Below, in pieces: positions 32,058 through 44,484 of a DNA stretch of 64,000 nt. The DNA is from Lineus longissimus (taxonomy: Eukaryota; Nemertea; Pilidiophora; Heteronemertea; Lineidae), in the NCBI RefSeq assembly GCF_910592395.1, contig NC_088316.1:8864001-8928000 (forward strand), in the 5' to 3' direction. The notes under the pieces were generated by a model. The model saw only the letters and a list, made by a program, of their open reading frames with translations, was not told the origin of the DNA and ran no database searches. How positions within the stretch are numbered: position 1 is the first letter of the stretch; the number at the start of each line of letters is the position of its first letter. A program made the translations under genes and the position numbers.

Positions 32058-33612
32058 GTTTGGCTCACCATATGGGAGTCTATACAATACTGCAGTGTCT
32101 GGCATCTGCGTCGGCGTCTGTTTCCTGTTTCAAAAGCAGTGGCACGCTTCGTAACCGCTACGGTTAGTAACTTGAAATTTTGTACACATGACCTTTGATA
32201 TCTGACACTGACCAATTTTGGTCCAATATGATTCTTTACTTGGCCACCAGGGGGGCCAAAAATGAAAACCTTAAAAGTGTGATATCTTTCTTACAAGATA
32301 ATTGTTTCAATAAAATTTGATGGTAGGATTCTCCTAGTAAAGATACATCATATGTCATATAGGTTTTTGATTTGACCTAATTTTAATGGTCACAGAGGTC
32401 AAATGGAATGAATTAGCCATTTGAGTGTAACTATTGCAGACTTGAAACTTTGTACACATTATTCCCTCTGTCAGGTAACCTCTGACGCTGAATTTCGGTT
32501 TGATCTCAATCTCCTCTTGGCCACCAGGGGACCAAAACTGAAAGTGCAATATCTTGCTTATAAGTGAATTGTTTTCCATAATATTTGATGGTAATAATGA
32601 ATAATCATAAGACTTATATAGCGCTAGATCCAACTGGTTTCAGTCACTCAAAGCTCTTCACATCATTACCCCTAGCTATTGGCCTGTACATTCATGATTC
32701 TAGCTCTTCTCTCTGAGAGTATCACATGTCCGAGCTGCAGCTATACAGATCTCAGACCAAACATTCACAGTTTGGCATCTCTGCCAGCTAGGTAACCATT
32801 TACTCCTGGGTGGAGAGAAGTAGGGTAAAGTGCCTTGCTCAAGGACACAAAGACTAAACAGTGGTGACCCGAAAATCAAACCCACGACCTCCTGATTATG
32901 AGCCCGGTGCTCTTACCACTACGCTACTGATCTTCCCATGGTAGGTACTCCCAAGCAAGTATACATCACATGTCTTATGAGTTTTTGATTTGACCTACCT
33001 TTCAAGGTCAAAGTGGTCAAATGGCTAAAATTGGCCACTAGAGTGGAACAAATGTATGTTTCTTAACCACTAAAGCTAACATTTGAAATATGATTCTCGA
33101 CTTGGCCACAAGGGGGCCAAAACTGAAAACGTAAAATGTGCAATATCTCGCTATTAGTGACTTATTTTATATCTGTCTTATGAGTGACTCCTTTTTCGAT
33201 AAAATTTTGATGTAGGTTCTCCTAGCAAGGATACATCACATATCATACGGGTTTTTGATATGTCCAAATTTTCAAGGTCACATAGGTCAAATGGTGTAAA
33301 TTGGCCGTTTCAGAGTAACTATGGCACGTTTCTTAACCACAAAAGCTATATCATGTCACCTCAGGCACTGAATTTCTATCCGATCTGATTCTGGACTTGG
33401 CCACCTGGAGGCCAAAACTAAAAAAGAGAAAAAGTGCAATTTCTCGCTTATTAGTTACTTGTTTTCAATGATATTTGTATGGTAGTTACTCAAAGAAGCG
33501 ATACATCACATTTCGTACCGACTGGTTTGACCTATATACTATACATGTAGCACGTTTCTTAACCACCAAATATCTTAACGGTGAGCACAATGGCCCTTGG
33601 CCATTTCATTAA
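32058..33612 (+). mobile_element. Helentron-associated-like element, family 1 (long copy)
   Basis: Starts TTTGGCTCACCATATGGGAG and ends CGGTGAGCACAATGGCCC, then TTGGCCATTTCATT. It holds several degenerate 300-bp modules (GTCACAGAGGTCAAATGG at about 32390, plus similar stretches near 33010 and 33280). A SINE is inserted at 32594-32937. Its last 140 bp match 56995-57144. Confidence 0.55.
32594..32937 (-). mobile_element. tRNA-Met-derived SINE
   Basis: On the minus strand from 32937 the head reads AGTAGCGTAGTGGTAAGAGC (A-box-like), CTCATAATC (CAT anticodon loop as in tRNA-Met), then GGTCGTGGGTTTGATTTT (B-box-like). The body contains CTTGAGCAAGGCACTTTACC. The 3' end has GCGCTATATAAG and an AT-rich tail. 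ATGGTA flanks it on both sides (32588-32593 and 32938-32943), and the host module reads through if one copy is removed. A Pol III-transcribed element mobilised by a LINE partner. It is a SINE, not a functional tRNA gene. Confidence 0.75.
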
Positions 33613-35425
33613 GGTAGGTTTTCTAAGCTAGGATACATGCTGATTTTGATTTGACCAATATACAATAGCATGTTTCTTAAAAGTCACAGAAGTCAATTAG
33701 CATAAGTTTGCCGTTGCATTATACGCACCGGTCACCCATTCAAGTTATGACCGCAGCCAAGGTATGACTGCGCCCAGGCTAGAAGTTGGAAACAATGCGC
33801 CACAAAGGAATTCTTCCATGGCCGGCGGGTAAAGCCATGCCATATAACTGTTTTGGTCCAAAATGATTCTTGACTTGACCACCAGGGGGACAACCTGAAA
33901 ATTTAAAAAAGTGCAATTCCCCATTTTTAGTCACCAGCTTTGAGCTGGAGACTTCTATATTAGTAGGGATTCTTCTTCCCAAAAAATTATTCCGGCACAC
34001 TCTCGTCCCAGGTGTACGTGGCATATGCACGTACATAATGGAATGCACTGCAAATGGTAGCCAGATTCAACCTTGTCCGCAAACTGAACATACAGTCTGG
34101 GTTCCAGGGTGATGTCCCGTATGAAAATACACAGAGGCATGCATGTGAAACGGCATAGAACAAACCTCACGGAACTCGCCACTTACAGCAATACCAATAA
34201 AGGAAATTATTCTGAAAGTGTTCTTTCCCTTGCTTCCGATTGTCTCGTATTGTAATATTTCTGCGCCTAGGATTGAAATTCGATCAGCCCTTATTTTGAT
34301 ACCGCTATTTGATCAGTTGTTTCGCCAAAAATCATAGTTGAAAATCATAGCCTGGTGTTGCGGGCCACCGTCAGATGGCAGGGTGTTGATACCCAGGGAA
34401 TTCCTCGATCAACATCGTCCCCAGTGGAAGATGGGTATGAAAATACACTGACCGATACATGTAAAGAATTGAACGGCACGAGGATACCGCGTGTGTTTCA
34501 TTAATGGCATTCACATCCTTTTGGTCATTCTTCTTCGCTATCTTCCAAGTTTCATGCAAATTTCTCGCGCTCCTAATAATGGCACTGATCTCCCCCCCTC
34601 AAAGCCGGAGACTCCAGGGTCTGGCAAGACTCAACTGACAATTCTAGTTAGTGACTAGTTTTCAATAATATTTTTATGGTAGGTACTCCGGATCCAAGCA
34701 ATGAAACACCACTTGCGATACCGTTTTATTTGACCTACTTTTCAAAGTCACAGTGAGCAAATGGTGCATTCTACCTGCCCAATTGCCACCAATCTGATAT
34801 CAAGGGTACATCTTATTCTTACTACCATATTCATTGATCTATCATGATAGTGAGCGCAAGCAGTTATACATGTAGGGGTTTAAGTGTTGTCGGTCCTTCC
34901 TTCCTTCCGTCCATTTATCCCCGATCTATCCGTTGACACAATTGGACATTTTGTGACTAACAAAGTGTGAAAAAAGTGGTCCCCACAATACAGCAGTCGT
35001 GTCCCTACCACTCCGCTTCTGTGGATCAGGGTTAGCACACCCATCTGTTCCACAAAGTGCATTCATCAGTCTTGGCTTGAGATGCCTGTCTATTTGGGCA
35101 GGTGTGTACTCCAATGCAGTTAGTGTCATCTTGCCAACTGGGTTGATGTAGCCCTTTTGAACTGGACCTTTTTCTTACTATTGAGGGAAGTGCTTATGTC
35201 GATCATGGAGGGGTATATCCATATGTCTATTCATGTGTATAGACAATTGGCCAAAGACCTACACTCATGTAGGTCTTGTGGCCCACTTTTATAGTCTAAA
35301 GACCTATTGAAACTTTGGGGGCTTTACCTTATACCATTTTACGATGTTTAAGCCTCAGTCTTAAATAACAATATTGGCATTGACAAACTATGACGTAACA
35401 TGCCGTTACCTGGCAAGTCAATGTT
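33613..35425. other. Gene-poor; degenerate short-element sequence
   Basis: Fragments of family-1-like modules (CCACCAGGGGGACAACC near 33880, CAATTGCCACCAAT near 34780). A (CTTC)n tract at about 34894 follows a possible short-element start. No gene recognised. Confidence 0.4.
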
Positions 35426-35520
35426 AGCTTTTTAGCTCAGCTGACAAAGTCAGCAAAGCTGGCAATATTACTGGGGAATATTACAAGGGAATGGTGTCTG
35501 TCCTTCCTTCCATCCGTGTC
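35426..35520 (+). mobile_element. Family-2 short element, 5' end
   Basis: TTTTTAGCTCAGCTGACAAA, then GTCAGC, then CTTCCTTCCATCCGTG. The nearest family-2 3' end downstream is at 38645. Confidence 0.5.
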
Positions 35521-38130
35521 ACTTTTGGGCATTTTGTAACCGTAAGACCTGGGCACTTAGTTGACGCTGCTAAATTAGGAGTAGCCCAAGGGGAACTCAG
35601 AAACCAAAAATCAGCGCGATCCGACCTACATTCAGCGAAGGAGGTCATCGGGAAGTTTAAACTTCTTTCCTTTATACGTACCTCGGTCCACAGAGGAAAT
35701 ATTGTTTTCAAATCTGGCCGAATATTTTTTAATAATTTTTCATTTTCACTTGTAATGGAATTAGTTTAGTTTTCACCGCCAGTTGGCGCTACAGGCACAT
35801 TTGACTGATTTTTTTACCATTCAAAAGCCCGGGTTATGACGTATAGTTGCGCAGTTGTATTCTGCGCATTGAATTGGCCAAGGAACCAGGCTATATTTCA
35901 GCATAGGCTACCCACTGTGTGACCAGTCTAAAGATGGAAGATTGATTTTGCAACAAGTTACCAATTTTCTGCTAAAAAGTAGTCGAGTAGGCGATATTAT
36001 CACTAGTTCCTTTCAGTGGGTAGTCATAAGGTCTTAAGGGAATACTTTCAGAAATTAGTTCTTGAAAATTTGGCCACAATTCTGTGAAAACGATATCGGA
36101 AGTGCACGCTCTGTTCGCGATATATTTTGAAGTGGAGAATTCCTACAGTATGTGCAGTGAATCGGCATGATTTCGTTTGCATATTAGTTTTTAGTACTAC
36201 GATTCTTAGATGAGTAAAAAGTAGACATTCCAAGCAACACAATAATGTTACTCCCATAAAAATTGACGGAGCTATGGCATTCTGTTCGGCAATTGGCAGC
36301 GCTGATAAAATACATTGCATGCTAATGCATGCCCAATGGCACACTTTAAAAAGCGCTCATTGGACAACACAGGGATTCACCAGAAATGACGTCATCGCTG
36401 GTCTAAATCTTCTATATAATAATACTGGAAGGGGGACGAATAAAGTCGCACTTAGAGGCGTTGGATCGCCTTAAAATTTTGCATGAATGGTGGTGACACC
36501 TTACTCTGATGCAAAGTCTTGGTTTTGTTCAAAAATTTACTTCAGCGGAGCAGTAATGAGGGATTTTTAATCGGACACTGTCAATTCTCCTTACCACTCA
36601 CGGAAGCCAAGCCATTGCTGTTAAGTTGCAGGTGCATAATCAATTACCTGCACTCCCTGTGGGGTGAATAACGTTACTTTTGAACAGCTGGCTGTAGGGG
36701 GATGATTGGAACAGACGGCATACCTGCTGACCTGCTGAACCCAGGTTAATGTTATTTTCAATCCCCGATTGCAGGCCACCTGATTTTCGAGATTTCGCGG
36801 GAAATTGTAAACAAACGCATGTGTGCAGTTCAAATGTAAACAAAAATGTATTTTGGTACTGTTGGTTGCTGGACTTGGGTTTTCCCGCAGTTAGGAGCCG
36901 GGGTCAAATTGGTGGTCTATTGTTTATGGGTGCTGTTTTAGTCAGAGCTAGCCCTTGATTATGAAGGGATATTCAAATTAAGGTGACCATGGTCTTTTTA
37001 TGTGCTCACCACAGCTTTCAATACTTGATGTATCTGAAGAGGCGCGTTGAACCTGACATGGCCTTATCAAGGAGCTGCTCACGCTGCTGAACTTCTAGCT
37101 TGCCTGTCGACTAAGTGCATTGCCCGAGATATTGCTAATGCTACATGTAGGAGGAGCACGCATTTTAAAGTTATAGTAGTGATAGTACAGTTGGTTCGAG
37201 CCATTCGGAAGCCGACATGTGAAGGCCTATCTGGGTTCTCCTTCTTCTCCGTATAAAAAGGGGCATATTGCTGTCAAGGAACGAGGCATATTGACATTGC
37301 CTCATCATCTCTATCGGACCAATTGATATACTTTTATATGCACGCATATGTACACAAAGTCCCTGGATACGGGGTATCCAGAAACCCTGCTGCCGTAGAC
37401 CGGCTGAACTTGCAAAGAGACTAACTGCTGGTAGAAGAGGAAGCCGGAAGACAAGAGTATTAATTAGAATACATGTAGTTTATTCGCACTTACAATCACA
37501 ATCAGTTTGTAATCCTTAACGGCAGAGCACGCTCAAAGTCCTAGTTCAGAGGTGGTTGGCAACAGAGCGGAAAGAGAGAGAGAGCTGACGTGCCAAGTAC
37601 TTAAATACCCAGACGCCAAGTCACGAGCTCAGAGTCCAGGATTACGGAAGACGAATACTGCTGTCGCCGCAATCCCCTGACTTGGAACCGCGTGACTCGG
37701 ACACCTGGACTCACTGCTTGTAATGTGTAATAATATTAATCAAGGCTAAGAACAATGGCGAACAGCTTGATAAGGCGCGTTCGGTATACTTCAAACGAGT
37801 TGAGTTAACCCTATGAACACCGTGAAGCCTACCTTTTAAGGGCTTCACGGTACACATACATCACGCCATTGCAGGGTCCGAGTCTGTGGACAATTGGTTT
37901 GATTAATTTGTCTCTTCGATATTGCTCCTTTATTGCATTAGATTTTCATCGCAATTCAATCTATTCAAGATATAGCCAATTTGAACCTGTCTGCGCCAAG
38001 GATAGATTGGTTCCCGATCGACTCACTAGGGATATACAGTAGAGCACAATGCTGGTAAAAAATAGATTGGTTCCCGATCGACTCTCTAGGGATACGCAGT
38101 AGAGTACAATGTCATGAAAAACGACCCTTT
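35521..38130. other. Gene-poor, possible family-2 interior with insertions
   Basis: No gene recognised. It contains an 11-bp-arm hairpin (ACCGTGAAGCC / GGCTTCACGGT, 37819-37851). It also contains a 60-bp tandem duplication (GATTGGTTCCCGATCGACTC at about 38005 and 38065). Confidence 0.4.
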
Positions 38131-38135
38131 GTATT

Positions 38136-38645
38136 GTAAATTCCAATCACCTGCAGGACAGGTCAATTTCTCTCAATAAAATTAATTTTGTTGACTCCTG
38201 TAATCTCTACCTTATTTTTAAAAAAAAGACAGTGGTGTTAGTCCCAAACTTGTCATTTCTATTTATTTTGACCTCTGTTAAATCAGGATACCTCTCAATT
38301 ACAGACAGCATTTTGTATCCTTGTGCTGTACAACCCAGCCTGGACATACTACAGTTGTCCATGGAGCAGTCACATCCTCTCTGACACTTCTTGTCTGTAA
38401 AGCTACCGATACAACATACTGAACTAGGGATATCTTCCGTTGCCTCCTGTAATATTTACATACCATGGATGATTAGTTCAATCATATTTCATCCAGCTGG
38501 CAGCTCTGCATTGGAAATTTTAGTGGTATAACGTGTTCTCTTGACCTTCAAACAGTAGTATAAAGCCGATATTTACTACTTTACACCCTCAGTCCTGTGT
38601 AATTAGGTCATCCAGCTGAGCGCCAGGCCCTTAGGCCTCTTGTTA
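38136..38645 (+). mobile_element. Family-2 short element, 3' region
   Basis: Shares AAATTCCAATCACCTGCAGG and the following AATAAA-containing stretch with 25710-25770. It ends CAGCTGAGCGCCAGGCCC, then a hairpin half with one difference (TTAGGCCT), then CTTGTTAA. Confidence 0.55.
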
Positions 38646-39408
38646 AAACACCAGATGTCGCCGCTTCCAGCAGACCCACTTCAAATCTCTTTGAACCTGC
38701 TATGGAGGGCTTGTTCTGAAGCATTGTTCATGCTCCTGTGTACAGAATGAAACATCATTGTCCGAGGTTACTGTAGCATATCTATGGCTACCTGATTGTC
38801 CAAGAATAAACAGCTAGAGAATTCTTTCAACATAAACATGGAAGGAACTTTATTGATAACTGGTAAAGTTACCCGTGGTATGGCTTAAGCCACAACCACA
38901 CTAGCAATTATCTTCAGCAAGATATGATAACACCAGATGTCGGGTGGAGCTACTTGGAGAACTAAACTTGCTGTGTCGTCCAGACTAAACATGAATTCTC
39001 CACAACACTTCCTAAAGATTCAGTGGGAAAGAGAGTCCAGATCAAAATTACTCGTTTACTGGCCTCTCTTTAGCAAGGAGGGTGCTAAAGGTTGGGTTAC
39101 AGCATATTTCACAATTCGAGTGCCTGTTTTATACACCAAACCTAAAATGCAATCGCCATAAAAATTTCCAACTTGTACAAAAATACCCCCCCCCCCCCAA
39201 ATTAATTTACAATATAGACCTAGGTCAAGTTTTTACATTACAACCCACCCAGAATGTAGAAATGCTTGTTTTCCCCTCAATGCTGTTGAAAACACTGGTC
39301 AGAAAGTGGTGCTGCACCATCCACATTACAAATAGTGACCACCTGGAGTGACAACATGTTGCTTGAAAATAAAACAGGCAGCTCAGACAACAACACTGGT
39401 GGAAAGTA
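38646..39408. other. Non-coding, possibly the Helitron 3' flank
   Basis: A C13 tract lies at 39186-39198. A near-palindrome GTGGCTTAAGCCA-type lies at about 38880-38905 on the minus strand. No CTRR terminus could be placed with confidence. Confidence 0.35.
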
Positions 39409-39420
39409 TCAAATTACTTG

Positions 39421-42400
39421 AATAAGAAAAGTTGTTGAGTTGACCACACTATTCACAGGTGTGTTCTGAGGTCTGGATGGAATTAAAATTCCATTAAAAA
39501 TTGCTAATCTGGTTGTGGCTTTATAGGTCGTAGACCACATTCCTGGTGTAAGGTTTGTTGTTGACTGTGGTGAAGGTGAGGACTTTAATGGTGTCCGAAG
39601 ATTTGGCTCTAGAGCGGGCGACGTAAAGTTGTCCATGTGTGAAAACTGGTTCGGTTAAGTCTATTCCTACGTAATCTAGCGTTTGGCCTTGACTCTTATC
39701 GATGGTCATAGCGTATGCTGCACGTAGAGGAAATTGTCTGCGACGAAGTTGGAATGGAAGTGGTGTATCCGATGGTGTCATTGTGATCCTGGGAATGAAT
39801 ACGTCTTTGTTGGTATTTTTCCCAGTCATAATTTTACATTCAATGAGTCTTTCTCCTAGGCTGATGACAGATAGTCTTGTTCCATTCAGTAAACCATTTT
39901 TTTGGTTGAGATTTCTGATTAGGATGACAGGTGTAGAAGGGCGGAGTGTGAGTTTGTGTGGAGGAAGTCCAGACAGATTCAAGGTGTTGAGGAATTCAGT
40001 TGGATACATATATGTCTGAGCATCGTAAGACGCTGTCTGCGCTGAAGTATGTCACTGCTGGTCCATGGTGTTGCATGGTCTGTATGATATGGTCATTGAT
40101 TTTATCGACGTTGTTGTTCCTGGCACAGAGGATGGCTCGATGGTAGTTGATGTTGGTGGTGTCTGGGAAAACAGCTGAAATGAGTTTTTGCAGGCCTTGT
40201 TGTTCTGGGTCTTGGATGCAGATGTTGTCAGGCAACTGTATGGCACATTTGTCGATTTCGGGTTCTGTTGGTCGTTTTCCATCACCAATGGAGAGGAGGA
40301 AATCCTGGAATGGGAGGGTGGGCGATGTTGCCTGGCAAGCACGCATGTTTTGAGTGAGGTGACGAATAGTGATCGAGTTCCAGAGAAAAGAACGTTTCAG
40401 GGTGCTGTCAACTATGTCAGCTTCATTGCCTTGGCGGATTACCGGTAGAATTTGGCGGAAATCTCCCTAGAGTAGGACAATTTTCCCTCCGAATGGCTGA
40501 TCGTTGTCATCAAGTAGGTCGCAGAGTGAACGGTGAACTGATTCAAAGACATATTTGTGCATCATAGGGGCCTTATCCCATATAATCAGAGTGGTATTTC
40601 TTATTGATGATGCTCGTGAGGTGTTCTTTCCAATGTTGCAGGTGCTGTGTCTTTGGATAGGTATGGGAATTTTGAACTGTGAATGGGCAGTTCGTCCTCC
40701 CTCTAGTAGTTCTGCTTCGATGCCGGAGGAAGCTGTGGCGATGGTAGTGAGACTCAATGATCGAACTTTGTGGATTATTGTGTTGTAGAGGAAGGTCTTT
40801 CCAGTTCCGCCAGGTCCGTCTATGAAAAGAACTTTGGACTGTTGGTTGAGGACTGCTTGGATGACTTCTTCATAGATGGCCTTTTGGTCAGCATTAAGGC
40901 GGGCTGCATTGGTGTCTGCTTTTTCTTTTTCAATTGTTGGATTGAAGTCTAGGTCTGGGTCTGTTTCCAGTCCAGTGTAGTGTTCAGGCAGTATTGGCAT
41001 GTTGGGGAAGTCACTAAGGTCCTTTCCATGCTGGTGTAGTAGCTGTTGTATGTGGAAAAGGGCATGGTTTTGCAGCTGTTCGTCTGTCGTTGGTAAATTG
41101 AGAGATTTCGCTGTATGGACTACATCATCTGTCATGTGGGGGCGAAACGTCTTGAAGAGTTCTTGTGGTTCTGTCGGATCACAGAAGATGAGTATCGTTG
41201 CAAAGAGCTGCCGTATTTGTGCAGGGAATCCACTGACGGATGCTTCCTCCAAACATTTACGCCACTCAGAGTCATCTTGCAAGAATCCACGGAGTACAGC
41301 TGCTGTCTTGAATGTACTGGCCACTTCTCCATTGTCTAGTCGCTTGACGTCTTGAAATGATGTACAGCCGGGTGTGTGGTGCAAGAGCAGTCGAAGGTAG
41401 TAATGTTCTCTTTCAGCAGGAGATGCGCTGTATAATCTGCCTATCACGGAACAGCGTTTTCGTGGTGTCCACTTGTCTGTCGTTTTGTTCCACGTGAACT
41501 GTTCTGGGAAGCGTTGCAGTTCATTGACAGGTTGCGTGGAATCGGGATCATCTTGGATGGCTGCCATGATTCTGTCGGAACCTTTATACACATATTTGTA
41601 TAGGTATTTCACAGCGGTTACGGTAGAACATATCTCAACGTTTATGTGTGCTTGGAACTTGGCTGAGAGATATGGGTTGTACGGCACCACCCAACGTTTG
41701 TCCATCTTGACACCATGTTTCTGGATGAAAAGGCCATTGTCTGGTCGTCGGTATAACGGGTATCCATCAGGGGCTTGATGTATTTCCTCACAGAAAGTCT
41801 TGGGGTACTTTTTCGTGCAGATGCCTTGATCCATACATGGTGAGTTTGGGTTGGCTGCTCCGCATGGTCCATGAAGCATGTGTTGAGTGACAACATCATG
41901 AAGCGGTTTGTTTGAAGGTGGTGGTATCTCTGCTGATACGAATTGGTCGTAATCACGTGGTGTTTGTGGTTTATGTGATGGATGTAGAATGATCAGCATG
42001 TGTAGATGTGGCAATCCGCGCTTCTGGAATTCATGACGTTGACATGCGCTTGAACCTCACCGAAGATTTTGGATTGCGTGATCTCATGGATGAATGCTGT
42101 TTTCTTCTGATTGAAAACTCTTGCAACAATGTCTGGTCTTTCTGCAGCAGTTTGGTTTTCGAGTAAGGCAGTTCGGATTTCAGGCCATTGCGGATTACAG
42201 GTGAAGGTGATGAAGAGGTTAGGTTTGGAGAAGTGACGTACTATCGCCATAGCATCTTGATATAACTGATGTGTGTTGCGAGGACCTCCGGTAAATGATG
42301 AAGGAAGGATGATTCGTCTCCCAATCGTGTTGCCATCTGTATCTCCACAAAGGATTGCGTCTTGAAGACCTTGGTACAACTCGGCGCGTAAGTCACTTTG

Positions 42401-43492
42401 GTGGTAATAGATGTAATTCAAACGTTCTTGTTCAACTTTTACGTATTGGTCGACTATATATTGTTGAAAGAGTCGTCCGGCACGCAATAGAACATTGAAG
42501 TTGCCATCTCTTTGCATCATGTGGAAGGAATAGTACTGCATGGTGGAAATTTTTTTGCCTGATGAGGATAATGTATTGGGAGTCCATCCGAATTGTCCGT
42601 GGGGAAGAAGAAGTACATAATGCAGTGGATCATAGCGGGGGTGATTCTCATTGATGTGGAGGATACTATGACCTTGTGGATGAAGTGAGGAACGTTTGTA
42701 AAGGACAATATCCCTTGATGATGGAGTTGACTGAGAATGAGGAACTATGGCACATATATCGCTGGCTGTTGGCAGGTTGTATCGACGCAAGTCTGTAGTG
42801 GGATCTGCACAGAGTACAAATTTGAAGTTGTTGTCTGGTTCCTTGAGAATAACATCAAGGGCTTGTTCATATGCAGCCATAAATGGATTACACTGATGTA
42901 ACATTGTTTGCAATTGAGTCATTAATGTTGTACTCAGTGACTGATTCCAAGACAATCTGTTATTTGCTTCATTCGCGGTATCATAAATGTATAACTGCGA
43001 AAATTAAGGCAACTGATTTTCGTCAGGGAGGAGGTGGCCAATCCGGTGATAAATGCCGCCTTGTATGCGGAAGGTGTATGGGCCTCTGCTAGGTAACTGA
43101 TATTCGTGAACTCCCAAAGATGCAAAAGCAAGACTTGAGTTGTAGCCTTGAATATTGTGACAGAATTCTCTGGCCTCAGTTGAGTTGGAAATGTAAAGTT
43201 GTTTTAGCAAGTCTGGGGGATCTGCTATAACGGGAAGATCAGTTTTGCCTTGGTTGGAACAGATTGAGAATGTTGCCTATTCTGCCAGAATGTAACTCTG
43301 TTTTCCATGTCCGAGCTCCACAGGATGAGCAGACACAGGTCATTTGTCCAAGGTTGTGTGGAAGAGGGAGGTCTTTTTTGTTGGACATTGAACATTACCC
43401 AATGCTGGAAGCGTAGCGGTGTCGTTCCGTTTTTGACGTTTTCTTTGACTTGCAAGGGTGGCCGTGGTCGCAGTACTCTGACGCCTTGGCAT
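39421..43492 (-). pseudogene. Helitron replicase-helicase (RepHel), inactivated
   Basis: About 1,350 codons of Rep-helicase on the minus strand. N-terminus: MPRRQS at 43492, a zinc-finger-like LPHNLGQMTCVCSSCGARTW, then the Helitron-like N-terminal domain. Rep core: LPHLHMLIIL (the His-hydrophobic-His metal motif, about 42000) and KYLYKYVYKGSDR (two-Tyr catalytic motif, about 41600). Pif1-type helicase: IDGPGGTGKT (Walker A, about 40830), GDFRQILPVI, and a C-terminal MTIDKSQGQTL with VARSRA. Lesions: frameshifts near 43390, 43010, 42040 and 40010, and TAG near 40465 just before GDFRQ. A rolling-circle transposase family; this copy is recently dead. Element termini not located. Confidence 0.85.
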
Positions 43493-43924
43493 TATGTAGC
43501 AGTATGAAATCTTGTCTAGCAATTCGACACGTTGGTTCTGCACACTGGGTAATTAGTTCTGTTGAAAAGTAAAAATAAAGTAAGGGTAGAAGGAAATATT
43601 CAGTAAATGTGTTGTATTTATAAAGTGTGACTTATCAGATACAGGAAGAATTTCTAGATATTTGTGAAGTAAGGGTGGTACTGCACTTGCTAGTTTTCTA
43701 CTGGAAGTTGATATACATGAAGTTGTAAATTTGCATGAGGTCAATCGTAATGACAATGACATGAAGAGTTATCGTCTAATATTTGGAAGTCAACATGTGC
43801 TAGAAGACTGGCAAACGTGGAGTATCACCCTAAATCATGGAAGTTGCATGACTGACAACACATTGGGTGTTGTAGCGAGTGCCATTGTTTTGGCACCGGA
43901 GATCACTTTTGAAAATAAAAGTTG

Positions 43925-44356
43925 AAATAGAAAGAATACAGATATTGATGTGTGCTGGTGGTTCCAACAAAAATATATGTTCAATATCAAAGAATTATTC
44001 AAAATTTCTGGGTTAATTTTGAATTGTTTTCGATAATGAGGGGCATCCCCTGCCCTTGGATGTGCGTCTGAGATTTTATCAGCAGTAAATGTTTTTGCAG
44101 CAGTACTAATCAGCAGTTGAACAATGAAAAATGCAGCATGAAATAGAAATAATACAGATATTGATGTGTGCTGGTGCTTCCAACAAAAATATATGTTCAA
44201 TATCAAAGAATTATTCAAAATTTCTGGGTTAATTTTGAATTGTTTTCGATAATAAGGGGCATCCCCTGCCCTTGGATGTTCACCTGAGATTTTATCAGCA
44301 GTAAATGTTTTTGCAGCAGTACCAATCAGCAGTTGAATCATGTTGAACAATGAAAA
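43925..44356. repeat. 216-bp tandem duplication
   Basis: Two copies in direct orientation (TGTGCTGGTG at 43951 and 44167) with few differences. As 216 is divisible by three, the minus strand stays open (171 codons from 44350), with repeated TAAKTFTADKIS and HPRAGDAP. Coding is possible but unrecognised. It lies between the Helitron Rep and the coiled-coil gene. Confidence 0.8.
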
Positions 44357-44484
44357 ATGCAGTATTGCATGGTATCTGTGATGAGGTTATGGTGCTATAT
44401 GATACATGTTTGAGTAGAGTATTCACATTTGGAATGTCCTGTGTTTATCTATTCAGTTGAAGAAGTTTGTTGCGTGTTGTTGTC

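Noticed and set aside
32870-32937. Functional tRNA-Met gene
   Set aside because: Box motifs are degenerate, the sequence continues into a SINE body and tail, and a target duplication flanks the whole unit.
38870-38910. Helitron 3' terminal hairpin with CTRR
   Set aside because: A near-palindrome is present but no CTRR end follows at the right distance on the minus strand.
40147-41778. Plus-strand ORFs across the Helitron
   Set aside because: Antisense shadows of RepHel, which has the recognisable motifs.
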